NCBI GenBank assembly: GCA_965178125.1
Contig: OZ237759.1
Coordinates: 682,001 to 746,000, forward strand
Origin: Bilabrum cf. latius
Lineage: Eukaryota; Bigyra: Bicosoecida; Bigyra; Bicosoecida
Length of the DNA: 64,000 bases
Reading direction: 5' to 3'
This document shows positions 1-11,000 of the stretch, piece by piece; positions within the stretch are counted from its first letter, which is position 1; the number at the start of each line of letters is the position of its first letter. The notes under the pieces were generated by a model. It ran no database searches. It was not told the DNA's origin and worked only from the letters and a program-made list of their open reading frames with translations. A program made the translations under genes and the position numbers.

Positions 1-1560
1 CGCATTATCGCCAATCACATTCTGCCGAAGTGGGTGTCCGAGCAGTCGGCCATCTTGCAAGATGCCAGCGCCCCAGTGGAGAAATTCATCAGGAGACTCA
101 TTCGGAAAGGCCGCCCAGCCGGGCCGCTGCTCGCGTACCTCATGCGGCCCAGTGCGCATGCGCTCGAGGATGCAATTTTTGTTCGACTCCACGAAAAAAT
201 GCCGTAGCTCAACAGTGAGCCGCCGTTTGATATGAGTGGTGATGGACACCAGGTCATGGGGAAAAAAGAGAAACTTTGTGCGGACTGGATTCGACAACAC
301 TGTTGCAGGGCCGACGCGAGTTCCCGTGCATGGCTAGAGCAAACTTTGACTGCGGTGAGGACTTTAATGTGTCAGCTTCAACTGTGCGGTCAGATGCCCT
401 CTGCTGCCCTGGATTTCATATGCGAGCCTTTCCCTGACAGTGGGCTGCTGAAGAATGCTCGCACGATTGCATAGGAATGGATTCACCGCGGGACAACTGG
501 ATTCCTCGGAGCCAACCAGGACCAACGCGCCGGTTCGTCTCTGAATGTAGAAGAGTCGAGATCAGAAGTGCCAGCGCTATCCTCATCACTAACACCCGCA
601 TCTGCGCCAGCTCTGAACGTGCCGACTCGTCACATGCGGAGTGAAACGCAGTCAATCATGCCACGCCGGCTTCCATTGAGGCGCAGAGCAACCGGAGCAC
701 CCAGCTCCACGGCCCATGGTGCGCGTACAAAAGTAGCTGTAGCCTGTCAATCTGCGCAAAGTGCTGCCCAAACGCTGGAATGTGCCGGATTTCAGGCTAA
801 TACCGATGATACTAGAGCAAGACGTCAACGATCGGCCACGTCCTGTGCGGACACCGCAAGACATCAAGGATCAGCCACGTCCAGTGGGGACAGTGCAAGA
901 CGTCACGGATCGGCCATGTCCAGTGGGGACAGTGCAAGACGTCAAGGATCGGCCACGTCCAGTGGGGACAGCGCAAGACGTCAAGGATCGGCCATGTCCA
1001 GTGGGGAAGTAGTTGAACCGCATAGCACCGTAATAATAAGCCGGATACCCATATTCAGGCGGGGCTCTGCGTAGGCGCTACCCGCTGCACGGCTTGTCGA
1101 CGAGATGGAACTGCACAAGGCAGCCCAGGGGTGCGTGGATCGGGATCAGGATGCGGATCCGGATCCGGATAGGCTTAAGTTTTGTCAGTAGTACCGCAGT
1201 AAGTTGGGGGCCCTTCCTTTGAACCGGGACGGTGAGAAGTCTGCTGCAGCTCCGGTCAAGGGAGTGAGCATGCAAGGAGTTGGAGATGCAAGATGGCGAG
1301 CTGGTGCAGTGCAGGGTCAATGCAGTGCCTGTGCAGGCAGCAGAGCCGAGCTTGAAGTGCAAAGGAACGCAATGGGGCACAGTGCAGCTGCCAAGATGAT
1401 TGCTGGAAATAATGCTCCCACAGACATGCAGCTTGCCACGTTCGACACGCGTGCGGTGTTAGCTGCAAGGGCAGCTGGGCACGGGGCCAACGTGCATGGA
1501 CCACGCGATGCTCAAAAGGCGATCGAAATGATAATTGCTGGTTTGGATGGAATCAATTGA
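1..1560 (+). CDS. 3' part of an unrecognised repeat-containing protein (5' end outside window)
   Basis: The frame starting at base 1 is open from the window edge to a TGA at 1558-1560. It contains four in-frame TAG codons (205, 472, 1072, 1189) and no TAA or TGA, giving about 519 residues. The first 170 or so residues look like a folded, helix-rich domain with evenly spaced Leu, Trp and Cys. The middle holds five tandem 13-residue repeats (Ala-Arg-Arg-Gln-Gly-Ser-Ala type), followed by an Asp-Pro-rich patch and an Ala-rich helical tail. I do not recognise a family. The next gene lies convergently 456 bp away. That the TAG codons are sense is inferred from the same pattern elsewhere in the window; the protein-like composition continues across all four. 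The start is missing, so full length and any targeting signal are unknown. Confidence 0.7.
817..1008 (+). repeat. 39-bp tandem repeat, about 5 copies, in frame
   Basis: Five head-to-tail units of 39 bp begin at 817, 856, 895, 934 and 973 (the last one truncated). Each encodes a 13-residue Ala-Arg-Arg-Gln-Gly-Ser-Ala-rich unit. Units differ by a few substitutions, several of them synonymous or conservative, which fits a translated repeat. Confidence 0.9.
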
Positions 1561-2016
1561 TGTATACTCGTGTATATTTAGACGCTTTGCTTGGTCAATC
1601 GGCCCGGCCTATTCCCCCTTTCTATGGATAGCTATTCTGGATCCCCTGTGTGGGTATCGGGCAGATGACCCGGCTGACCAGCTCATCCCACCGGTCCTCC
1701 ACCCAGCTAATGAGCTTTCGCTTGTTTCCTCCTCCACCCCTAGTGCCTTGCTTGACCTGTCCCCGACCTTTTCCTCCTTAGCTTCACTTCATCGCATCCG
1801 ACCCTGCACATTTAAGGGGGGCTGCGTCCAGCGCGTGACCTCGATCTTAGAGACCGTATTGGCTTCACCGAGTAGCCTTCACGCAGCTGGCGGTCACTAT
1901 CCTTTTGGATACTGCTTCCGCTTTCGTAGCGCGGTATCAAGACCTCCTTGAATCATGCTCTTAAATTGGGGTTTCCCCCTTCACAAACACACCAAACCGG
2001 CCACCCGCGCACGGCG
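1561..2016. other. Intergenic gap between convergent genes
   Basis: This 456-bp stretch lies between the TGA of the upstream plus-strand gene and the TGA of the minus-strand gene that follows. Open frames here are short and show no domain or repeat. I see nothing supportable beyond two facing 3' regions. Confidence 0.5.
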
Positions 2017-5000
2017 TCACGTGAACTTCACATGTTCGGACTCGTTGGAGCGAGAGCTCGGTTCCTCTCTTGGGTGGCTTCCGGGACCGGGGCCCTCGTG
2101 CGCCTACAAGGGAAGGTAGCCGTACGGGTTTATCGCATATTGTGCGGCCTGTAGGTGCCCCCCGTCCGTATTGAGACCGTGATCCGCTCGAGTACCGTAA
2201 ATACCCACCGGCTCAGGTACTGATGGAGCCGCTGCCGTTGGAGGTGCAGGTCGAATGGGACCCGCCGCCCCGCTCCACTGGAACTGCCCATCACCATGGC
2301 GACCGTGCTCCGCTTGAAAGCCGTTAATACCCACCGGCGCAACTACCAATGGAGGCTGGTATGACCCACCTCCGTGCGGAAGTGCTGGCGGATCGACCAC
2401 TACAGCTGGCGGGGCCGTCGGGTCGCCCTCACGAACCGCCTCAGCACCTTCCGCGGGAGGGTCTCCTGCTTGCCCTTGCTGCGCTTGGTGTACGGCCACG
2501 CCACAGCAACGTAAGCATCCTATCCAGACGCACGCTGCGCCCAAGGTACAAGCCACCACCAATCCGCCGACGAATGCACCAGCAGCAATCTCGATCACCT
2601 CTCGCAGAGGCATATCATGCTTGCCCACAGGAGAGGCACACGGGGATGGCTGGTAAACAGGGGAAGGTGATGGAGATGCAGATGGTATGGGTGCTCTTGA
2701 TGGCGACGGGGATGGTGACGGCGAAGGGGTGGGTGACGGGGTCGGGGTGCTCCGCCAGGCGGTCGCCACCACGTGGATCTCCTGCGCGTGTGGCCCCTGT
2801 GCCATCACGCCAATCACATTGACTTGCTGCGACCCGACAGACAACGTGGTTAGATTGACAAGGGGTACCCCCGGCACAGGAAACACATTCGTGTATAGTT
2901 TCCCGTTCACAGTGACGGCGTCGGATGGCCGGAATACTCCCATGCTGCTGGCGCAGGACTGCATCCCCGCATATATAGTGCCGCCTTGGCACACGACAGC
3001 TCGCACCGGAGCGGTTGGTCCCCATTGGCAGCCCCAGTGTGGCCGGACCCTCCACGGCATTTCTACCACGGATCCATCGTCCAACACAGAGGTACCCCAC
3101 ACCGAAGGAGGGTCGGCACCGACGGAGTACAGCGCCATCAATGTGTAGGCCACGCCACCGCTTATACCCTGCATCCCCAATGGTCCAACGTTCCCAGCAG
3201 CTATCATGGTGGTCCCCTTGAAGAAGGCACTAGCATCTTCACCGTACTGTTGCGATGAATGATCTCCCGTGCCGGCAATGCCTGCCTCCAAGCTACGCGA
3301 CCGTTGCAGCGCCCCTGGCAGGACCCCTCCGTCCGCGACTACGTCAAACGACGATACGAAGCTCTTGGCCTCGTAGGAGCCGCGCATCAGCTGCAGCTAG
3401 CCCGAGGCCAGCAAACCCGGGGTGGAAGTCGCTGGATCACCAGGCCCGTATGCTTGCTGCATTGCTACAAATGCATCTTTCTGACAGGACAGCCCTCCCA
3501 TTACAGCACGCATCTAGCTCGGAAGCTTCCAAACTGTGCTGTTTGTCCGGATGTCAATGGCCCCAATGGTAGGGCACACCACTTCGAGCTCCGAATCGTT
3601 CGGAGAAGTAGACAGGCACTGCGCAGGGTGTCCGTGAGGTCCCTCGGATGCCGCATCGTCGGTGTTGGAATGCGTGACGGTAGGCACGTACATCGTGGCA
3701 AGCAGCGAGTCCCCACACAAAGCAATGGGAGAAGCAGGATCAAACAGGACATAAGGCACACCTGAGGCCCAATGGATCCGTTCTGGAGGTCGCACATGAG
3801 GTTGCCACACATCCATGACATACAACCCACCAAAACCGTTGGTGTACGGTGCGCCTGCATCGGCGACCAGCATGTACATTGGGCAGGTGCCTGCGGCTAT
3901 GCTGCACTAGCCAATGACTGCCTACATGACCCTGAATCCTCCCTGCTGCGAATAGACTTTCCGCATCGCGAGGTTGCCCTCAGCATCCACAATGACGATG
4001 GACAAGTCGGCACTGCTGATGGCAGGCAGCAGCAAAATAACCCGCTGGTACTGCTCTGCCCCTGCCGGGCTTGCCGGCGCCAGAAGCAGCTGCGGAGGAC
4101 TGGGAGGGAAAGGGTTCCAGTTCTCGACGCTGGCGAGCTCTCCCACCGTGAAGAACTTCATGCTATAGGAGCGTCTGGCAAATAGCATGTACCTGAACCC
4201 TGGCGGTGCCCCGATTCCTTGGACATACACGACGTACTGCGTCCCCTTGGGATCGATAACAAGGTTGGAAGGGGTGTACACGCTTGCCCAATCGAAGCCG
4301 CTTACCAGGTGTGTCGCTGCGGACAACCGTGCGGTGGCGTTTATGGGGCCGGGCGCTGCAGGATTGGTGCCACTCCGCCCGCTCCCACCTCCAGCCATCC
4401 CCCAAATTTCCATGCTAGTGTTGGGCGGGTTGGGTGTGGGCAGTGGTGGCGGTGACGGCACGACCTAGCTGCTGGCCTTGGCTTGCACCAGGGTAAACTT
4501 GGTCCCAGTCCCTTGCAGCATCGTGAGATGCACCGCGTTCATTCCCAGCGCGAGACCGGAGAACCACCATCCCTTGGATGCCCCCGGCGAGTATATGACA
4601 CGCCCTTCGATCACCGGCCCCGTTGGACCAACCGATGCAGTCAGGGCTTCAAGCGGCCTAAATACAACGATGGCGTCGCTCTCCTGAGTGCCACTACTCC
4701 CAGTCGAGGCCTGAGGGACGGCAGCAGCAGCGGCGTACACGATCCCATCTGGCTGCATGGCCAGGCACGACATGAGCCGCAGCTGAAATTGATTCAGGGT
4801 TGGGACGTCGAGCTTCACGTAGGCCTGGTTGGAGATTTGTACGGGATCGTACCCGGCTTCGGCGCTAGTCTGGAACTTGGGCAGGCCCACAAACACGTAG
4901 TGGCTGTACCGAGGGAGCTGTCGTACTTCGTGTTCCCTCGCCGTGATGAGAACCGCAGCTTCCTGGCACTTTGGTGTAATCTTTGTTGAGCAGAACTGGG

Positions 5001-6275
5001 CCAGGAGAGGCGCAGCGGTGATGGCCTCGTCGAAATGGTCGTCGTCCCAGTGCTTGTAGGACGACGAGTCGTCGTGGTCGTCGTCGTGCCACTGCCACGA
5101 CCCAGCGTACGGCAAGTATGTGGTCAGGGGGGGATACTTTCTCACGTCGTCCCACACCATGTAATGCAGGTTGTCGGCATGATATCCCGTCGAGTTGAGC
5201 TGCACCAGCCCTGCCATCCACGTCCCCTGGCACGCGACCCCCGAGGAGTGAAACTCCGAATGCTACGGCATGCTCCAGAGCACCTATCCGGTCCACCTGT
5301 CGATCCCCTGAAGCACAGTGCACTTGTAGTAGGGCTCCTGGCAGTGTTTAGGAGCCTCTCCGTTCATCCATCCGCTGACCACCACGACCTCTCCGCACAG
5401 CACAGCCTGGTCCTGCACGCCGATGAATTCGACGACCTTCGTAGCGGGGTGGCTCGGGTTCCAGGCATCCATTACCATTAGCGTGCCGGGGTACTGGTGG
5501 GACACCTGGCTAATGTAGTGGATGGGGCACCGGCTGGAGGTGGGCGAGCAGGGGCCTGTCACGGCCGTCAGCGGCACGGCAGCAGCAGCGTTCCACCACT
5601 CTATCGAGCGGTTGGACGCGTTGATAATCATGTAGCTCGCTCCTCCAAGCAGGATTCTCGTATCATCGGATACTTGCCGCTTGGGAAGCATCAGGGTGTG
5701 CGTGTACTGGCACTCCCAGGCGGAACGGTCGTCTCTCAGGCTGTAGGACTGGACTGCTGCCGAAGGAGACTGGCGCACGATCAGGGTAACCGTATTTCCC
5801 TGGCAGGTTACAACGTAGAGAACCCCTTCGTTGTCGATGAGTACGTTCGACCATGGAAACTGCTGCAGGTTAGTCTCGGTAGATTCCAGCGCCTGGTCGT
5901 GCGGGGGCAGCTCCTGCAGAGGGCCCCAAGCCAGTAGCTGCATCCGCGAATTTCCGGAATTTCCATTGGGGCTCGACCATACTAGTGGATCAGCCACTAC
6001 TGTGCTCCTGTTCTAGTAGCGCCGGCTGCTACGGCCTATGTCCAGCCGTCGAAGCTGCCTTCCCTGCTCCCCCCGTGATATCTGTCCCACAGATGGCCTG
6101 CTTTACGGCAGCAATAAGAAATATATATTTAATTGAAATTGCTACGGTGTCATACTGAGCAAATCATTCTAAAATGGCCTCACCATACTCCGTGGAGAAT
6201 CGCGAGAAATCCAACCACCGACATGCAAAGCAACAGCGCAGCTTGCACCGTACACCACCGACGTCCCGATATCAT
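2017..6275 (-). CDS. Secreted single-pass membrane protein with quinoprotein-like beta-propeller ectodomain
   Basis: Inferred exons are 6184-6275 and 2017-6007 on the minus strand, with a 176-bp intron (GTGAGG donor, AACAG acceptor), giving 1360 residues ending in TGA. Exon 1 encodes little more than a signal peptide (MISGRR then a Leu/Val-rich core). The ectodomain has repeated stretches of the type Asp-x-x-Gly-x-x-Tyr-Val and Ala-Ile-Asp-x-x-Thr-x-x-x-Trp, plus a 'TGxVLW' motif typical of PQQ/quinoprotein propeller blades; the x there is a TAG (5284). It is followed by a Pro-Ser linker (about 2640-2730), one transmembrane helix (about 2500-2590, near residue 1170), cysteines and a Pro-rich tail. 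TAG codons at 5284, 4465, 3922, 3514 and 2104, among others, join the frame. The propeller assignment is tentative; type I membrane topology is better supported. A receptor or matrix-sensing role would be speculation. Confidence 0.65.
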
Positions 6276-6880
6276 CGGTATGATAATTATGTTGACGTGT
6301 ACAAAATCAAAGCAGGCATGCCTCTGTGAGCCGTGGTCGGGCAGCTTCAGCGTTCACTGGCATTCCGAGTCGTCGATTGTGCCGGTACAGGAAAATTCAA
6401 TTAAAGTCTAGACACGATTGCTATCGCTGGTCAACGAGGCTGTCTATCACGGTTTACTACAGGTATCGCTTTGACGAATGCAGGCGGTCATCATGGGTGG
6501 CCGGGTGTGTGCGGTGTGAGACCGACCTGAGCCAAGACATGGAGAGAAGGGAGGTCACCCAGGAGCGAGGAGAGCATACGTTCCACGGTTGCATGCGACG
6601 GATGCCCTGCCGGTGGATGCTGGAGGACGGTAACTTGCCTGCTGGTGGTCACGGCACATGTGCTGGCAGCTAGTCAAGGGGAGCACGTCCCTCAGCGGCA
6701 GACGAACCATACTACAAACGCTAGCACTTGTCGTTGACTCTACCTGTACCTCGGTTGCAATGCTAACGGAAAGTTTCGTCCTGAACCGCGCGCTGCCAGG
6801 TGGGCCAGGCAGTGCCTGATCTATTGAGGTTCCGCCATCGTTGCGCGGCGATCTCGGCAAGTTCAGATAGACACTCTGAC
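6276..6880. promoter_or_regulatory. Divergent promoter region, 605 bp
   Basis: The gap lies between the ATG of the minus-strand secreted protein (6275) and the ATG of the plus-strand ARL2BP homologue (6881). Parts are AT-rich compared with flanking coding DNA. No open frame here shows a recognisable product. A promoter role is inferred from the divergent layout; no specific motif was identified. Confidence 0.4.
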
Positions 6881-7717
6881 ATGGCAGCTGTGAGTGGTAC
6901 GTCAGGTACCGATGCCGATGAGGAGATAATATGCTCTGCTGAGTCATCGGGCGAGGATGGTCAGTTCGACGCAGCAGTTGGTGTGCTGGAGGAGGCCCTA
7001 GTGTCCCCAGAATTCAAGAATCGACACGATAGCTGGTGCAGGAAGAACTGTTCCAGAATAGAGCCCCCTGCAGAACATAGCAAAGGAGGACTGTCCGAAG
7101 GAGAGTTCTCACTGGAAGCACATGCTGCATTCTAGGAGTACACCCACATGATTGGTGAGACGCAAACGGCGTCTGTTGCCCTCTGCAGCTAGACCGTGTC
7201 ATAGTTACGTATTATTGTGTCCCAGCACTTTGGCCTACCTTTCTATGCAGAACATCACCTTGAGTCAAGCCTCAGCCGAGCGATTGAATCGGCCAAGTCA
7301 GGTGAAGGTTCCGACGGCGCTGCGCCAATGTCCATGGAGGAGCTCGGCGCCGCCCTCGCAGCGAGGGCAGAAGCAGGAGACGAGCCAATGGACAGCGAAG
7401 TATTCGACCTTTTATTTTCACTCGGCGATTTCGGGGAGTTCGCGTCCCTGATGCTGAGCTGGAGGGAGCAGGTCGAGGCGGAGGCCGCCGGGGATGGTGG
7501 GTCCGGCCAAGGGTTCGGTATTTCGGTGACTTCGGCGGCCCCCAATGCCAGCGAAGGCCCTGCAGCCACGATGGGAATTTAGGGTCTGACAATTACCAGC
7601 AGTGGAGCCTCGGTGGGTGGTATTGCAGGAGGTTTGCTCTCGGCCTCCCCCATCGATCTAGGTGGGGGCGGCGCTGCCGACGGCTTAGAGGGTAGGTCGA
7701 GGGGCGGTTTAGATTGA
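6881..7717 (+). CDS. ARL2BP: ARL2-binding protein (BART domain) homologue
   Basis: Inferred exons are 6881-7154 and 7251-7717, with a 96-bp intron (GTGAGA donor, TATGCAG acceptor), giving 246 residues ending in TGA. After an acidic N-terminus, 'FDAAVGVLEEALVSPEF' matches the start of the ARL2BP BART domain. 'EYTHMIEHHLESSLSRAI' spans the splice junction and aligns with the following helix, and 'EVFDLLFSLGDFGEFASLML' aligns with the C-terminal BART helices. Family members bind the small GTPases ARL2/ARL3 and act at mitochondria, centrosomes and cilia. The in-frame TAG at 7133 precedes 'EY' of the central helix, where the related CFAP36 family has Gln; a second TAG lies at 7580 in the Gly-rich tail. 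Choosing the downstream acceptor restores the family alignment exactly, whereas reading through the intron adds about 32 unmatched residues. The first ATG in frame is used as start. Confidence 0.85.
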
Positions 7718-8087
7718 TATTAGCAAATAGTAGTATCGGTGTGATCAATTGCATCAATTGGATTGATGGTATCCCCAGGATCTAGTTGCGCTAGGTTGCG
7801 CGGCGCCAATGCCAGTTCCGCCGGCGCTGACGATCTCGGCAAATGGATTCGTTTCGTGGCAGGCAGCATACCACACAAACAAGGTGCCGAAACGCGATAA
7901 GCTGGATCCCTGCGCATATAAATACATTATATTTGTAACCACACGGGTTATTAGCTCAACAAGACAGTTAGTGGCGGGGTTGTAGCTCGCTCCTTTTGTG
8001 ATGACGCTCGCCATCACGATAGAGTGACTTGCGCACAATCTGCACATTTGGGCTCCCAGCCGTAGCTGACGGATGCTTTAAGCAGAA
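7718..8087. other. Intergenic gap upstream of the giant kinase gene
   Basis: This 370-bp stretch separates two tandem plus-strand genes. It is more AT-rich than the neighbouring coding DNA, with repeated ATTG/CAATTG elements near 7740-7770. No gene is supported on either strand. It probably contains the 3' region of the ARL2BP homologue and the promoter of the kinase gene. Confidence 0.4.
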
Positions 8088-11000
8088 ATGGCTCATAGAA
8101 GCGGTTCCGGCAGTGTAGCTAAGCGTATTGTGCGTACGATGTCAGTGGCTGAAAAGCAGCCAACTGTTGCAAGCGTTGCCTCGGTATATGATCCCTACTA
8201 TGTATAGGTATGCCATTCACTCGTCACAATATTATTTGCTTTAACGCTTGTATAGTTCGTTGCCGTGCCTCGGTGGCGTGCAGCGGGTGATGCTCCCGTT
8301 GTCGTTGTTCAAAGGCAGACTGACCCAGTCGCCGTGGTGTGCATAGCACTATCGATACTTCTAGGTTCTGCAATCAGTTCCGTTGCAATGGATTACTGGT
8401 ACGTGCACAAACGCGGCTAGTCTGTACATTTGTCGGCCGACAGCGATGCGAGGCATGCGAATGGTGAGGTCGCAGAGGATGCCGTTTAGCCCAACTCCCA
8501 TGGTCGCAGTGTTTCACCGATTCCGAGCCCATACTTTGCTTTTCACTGTATCACAGGTATTCGCTGTGTGTGGTGCTGCGCACATGGCAACCGTGCGTAG
8601 GACGGATCGAGTGAGCAAGCAGCCGGGCACTCTGAGCCGGCTTTGGCCCACAGCGGCAACCGCGGAGCAGACCCAGTGGAATCCAGGTTTATTTGGTGCG
8701 CGCTAGCATGCGTGCGCATCATGCGGGGCGCGCTTGTTGGGGGAAGCACAGGCGGTAGCTGCCTGCTCGGTTGCTGCTTGTGCGCGCGTCGGTCCAGCAC
8801 CGGCCATCAGCCTCACCAAGCCACCGGCAATAGCCAGTAGCCCCGGCCCGACATGCATCACGCAGTGCAGCACCACGCTCCATTGAACTCACGCTGGGTA
8901 GATTTGCTTGAGGCTCAGCTGGAGGAAGCGGCAGGCATCTGCAGCCAAGCAAGTGCTTAGGCTGCCGCTGACCGAGCACTTCCGGAATTGGTCGCACCCA
9001 TGCCCCTCACGCGCGGCGGGCATTCATAGATTAGCAGCCAGCAAGACGACCCAACCAATGCACGAGGTCTCGCATCAATTTCTCGCAGTAGCGAAAACGG
9101 CGACGGAAATGCTTCAGATGCAGATCGAATGCCTTCGGCGGCTGCCCCCCACACCGAGTACGCTGGTGGTGGGAGCAGCTCCACTGGCAGCGAGGATCGA
9201 TTCGTGACATCCGGGCGCCCGTCCTCCACGCAGCATATGCATGGAAACGATCCATCCCTAGCGATGTCACAGGCACCGGCAGCCAGGCAAATGGTCACGG
9301 AAGCGTCTGCACAGGCAGCCCGATTCATCGCACAGGTCGCCATTCCGCTATGGGCTCTGCTGCTGCTCACCATTTTCTCGATGGTGGAAGACTTCTGGTC
9401 CGGCGCGGGAAGGGGCGCCAGGAAAGTGTTGGCGATGTGGGTGTTTTGGCCCGTTCTCGCCCCTCTGGACTACGACAGGGCAGCGGTGCCGTGGGTCACC
9501 ATGCAGCTGGCGTACCTCGCGTGGACTTGTGGGCTTTATGCCGCCATCGGGGAGACCAAATCGGACTGGCCGTTCGGACGGCAGGACATTGATTTGCTCC
9601 CAGAAAGTACACGCTACAGTTAGACGAGCCCGCTCGGAATTAACGGAGTGGGGCAGTCCCTCTCCTTGCTGGTGGTGCTGTCGGCCTCGGCTCTCCTCGT
9701 GCCGGTTGCAACCTACATCGATCGGGCGGTGCTGCGGTGGCGGCTGGAGCGATCCAAGCAGCAGCTGCGGAACTTGGCGCGCGGCGCCCAGCACCAGCGC
9801 GACGCCATCACGCAGGCTGTCCGTGACTCTGTGCCTCCTTTCGCCCAGGAGTGCATGGAGGTTGGAGTGGCCGCGTTTGAGAGCACCCCGGTGGTGATTG
9901 CCGCCAACATCGTGCTGCCAACCACGGTTGCCCGGCTTCGTGGAGAGACAGTCGCACCGCGCTAGAACAACGCACTCACTCAAATGCAGCGCATTGCAGA
10001 CCCCGGGGTACCTCTCGTTGGCTCGTACTAGAGCGCTCATGCAGAATTCCCGAGTAGCGAGGATGCGGGTGTGACGAGTGGTCATGGTGGTCGGACGAAT
10101 GAAGAAGAGAACGCAACGAGCGGATCACAGGCGGGCCGGGTACCCCGCCCCGGCATCGTCACAGGGCGAATAGGAGCGAGCGGGCGCGGTGCCGGGGCTG
10201 CTGCTGGAAGTGAGAGCGACGCCCAGCCGCCCGGTGACTCGATAGGCAGTTTCCAGTCAGGCTCCATCTTGCAGATCGGATCAAGAACGGAGAGGGCGAC
10301 GAGCCGGGCGACCTCAGCGTCTGGCACCTCATAGAACGGGGAGGGGCCGGTGAGGGAAGGCATCCTGACGGGGGGGCGGTCCTCCACGGTCGCGATCGCA
10401 TTCGCTGGGGGTGCCCCCACCACTATCCCTAGCAGCAATCACCGCGGCGGTGGCTCCGGCGGCAAAGCGAGCGCCTCTCGAGCTGCGCACATCGGTTCCG
10501 CTGGTCCGAGTCGTATGGCGGTACCGTCTGTGGCGGTTCCACCTGTTGTTCCCCCGGTGATCTTGGCTGCAGCGCGCCTCGCAAGCGTGCTGGACGGAGA
10601 CGTCGGAAACGTGACCGGTCACCGCGTGCACGCTGCCATCTTGCAGCACGTGTTCAGAGACAGGCAAAGATCCAGCATTCCGCAGACAGGGTTAGCTTCG
10701 TAGCAAGAAGGGGCAGGCAGTGGCCGAATCCGTGTTAGGTAGCCGCAAGACCTCCTCATGGCAGACGCGCCAAGAGGGGGCATATTCGGTTTAGGGACTG
10801 ACGAGGCGACCGGCAGCGGTACCAATGAGCGGGCAGCACCGTATGCCGAGTCGAGCACCCTGCCTAGCGAGCTGGACATGGTGGGGCTGGTGCACCGCGT
10901 TTGCGCCAACCGCAAGAAGGCGGCTGCATCGGTGAGGCAGCACAGGAGGAAGCTCGGCAGGATGGCAGTAGATCAAGACCTGGCATCTTCGTCCCTTGGC

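Noticed and set aside
8208-8255. In-phase 48-bp candidate intron near the kinase N-terminus
   Set aside because: It starts GTATGC rather than GTGAG, is half the size of the other introns, and contains no in-frame TAA or TGA. It cannot be distinguished from coding sequence, so it was not annotated as an intron.
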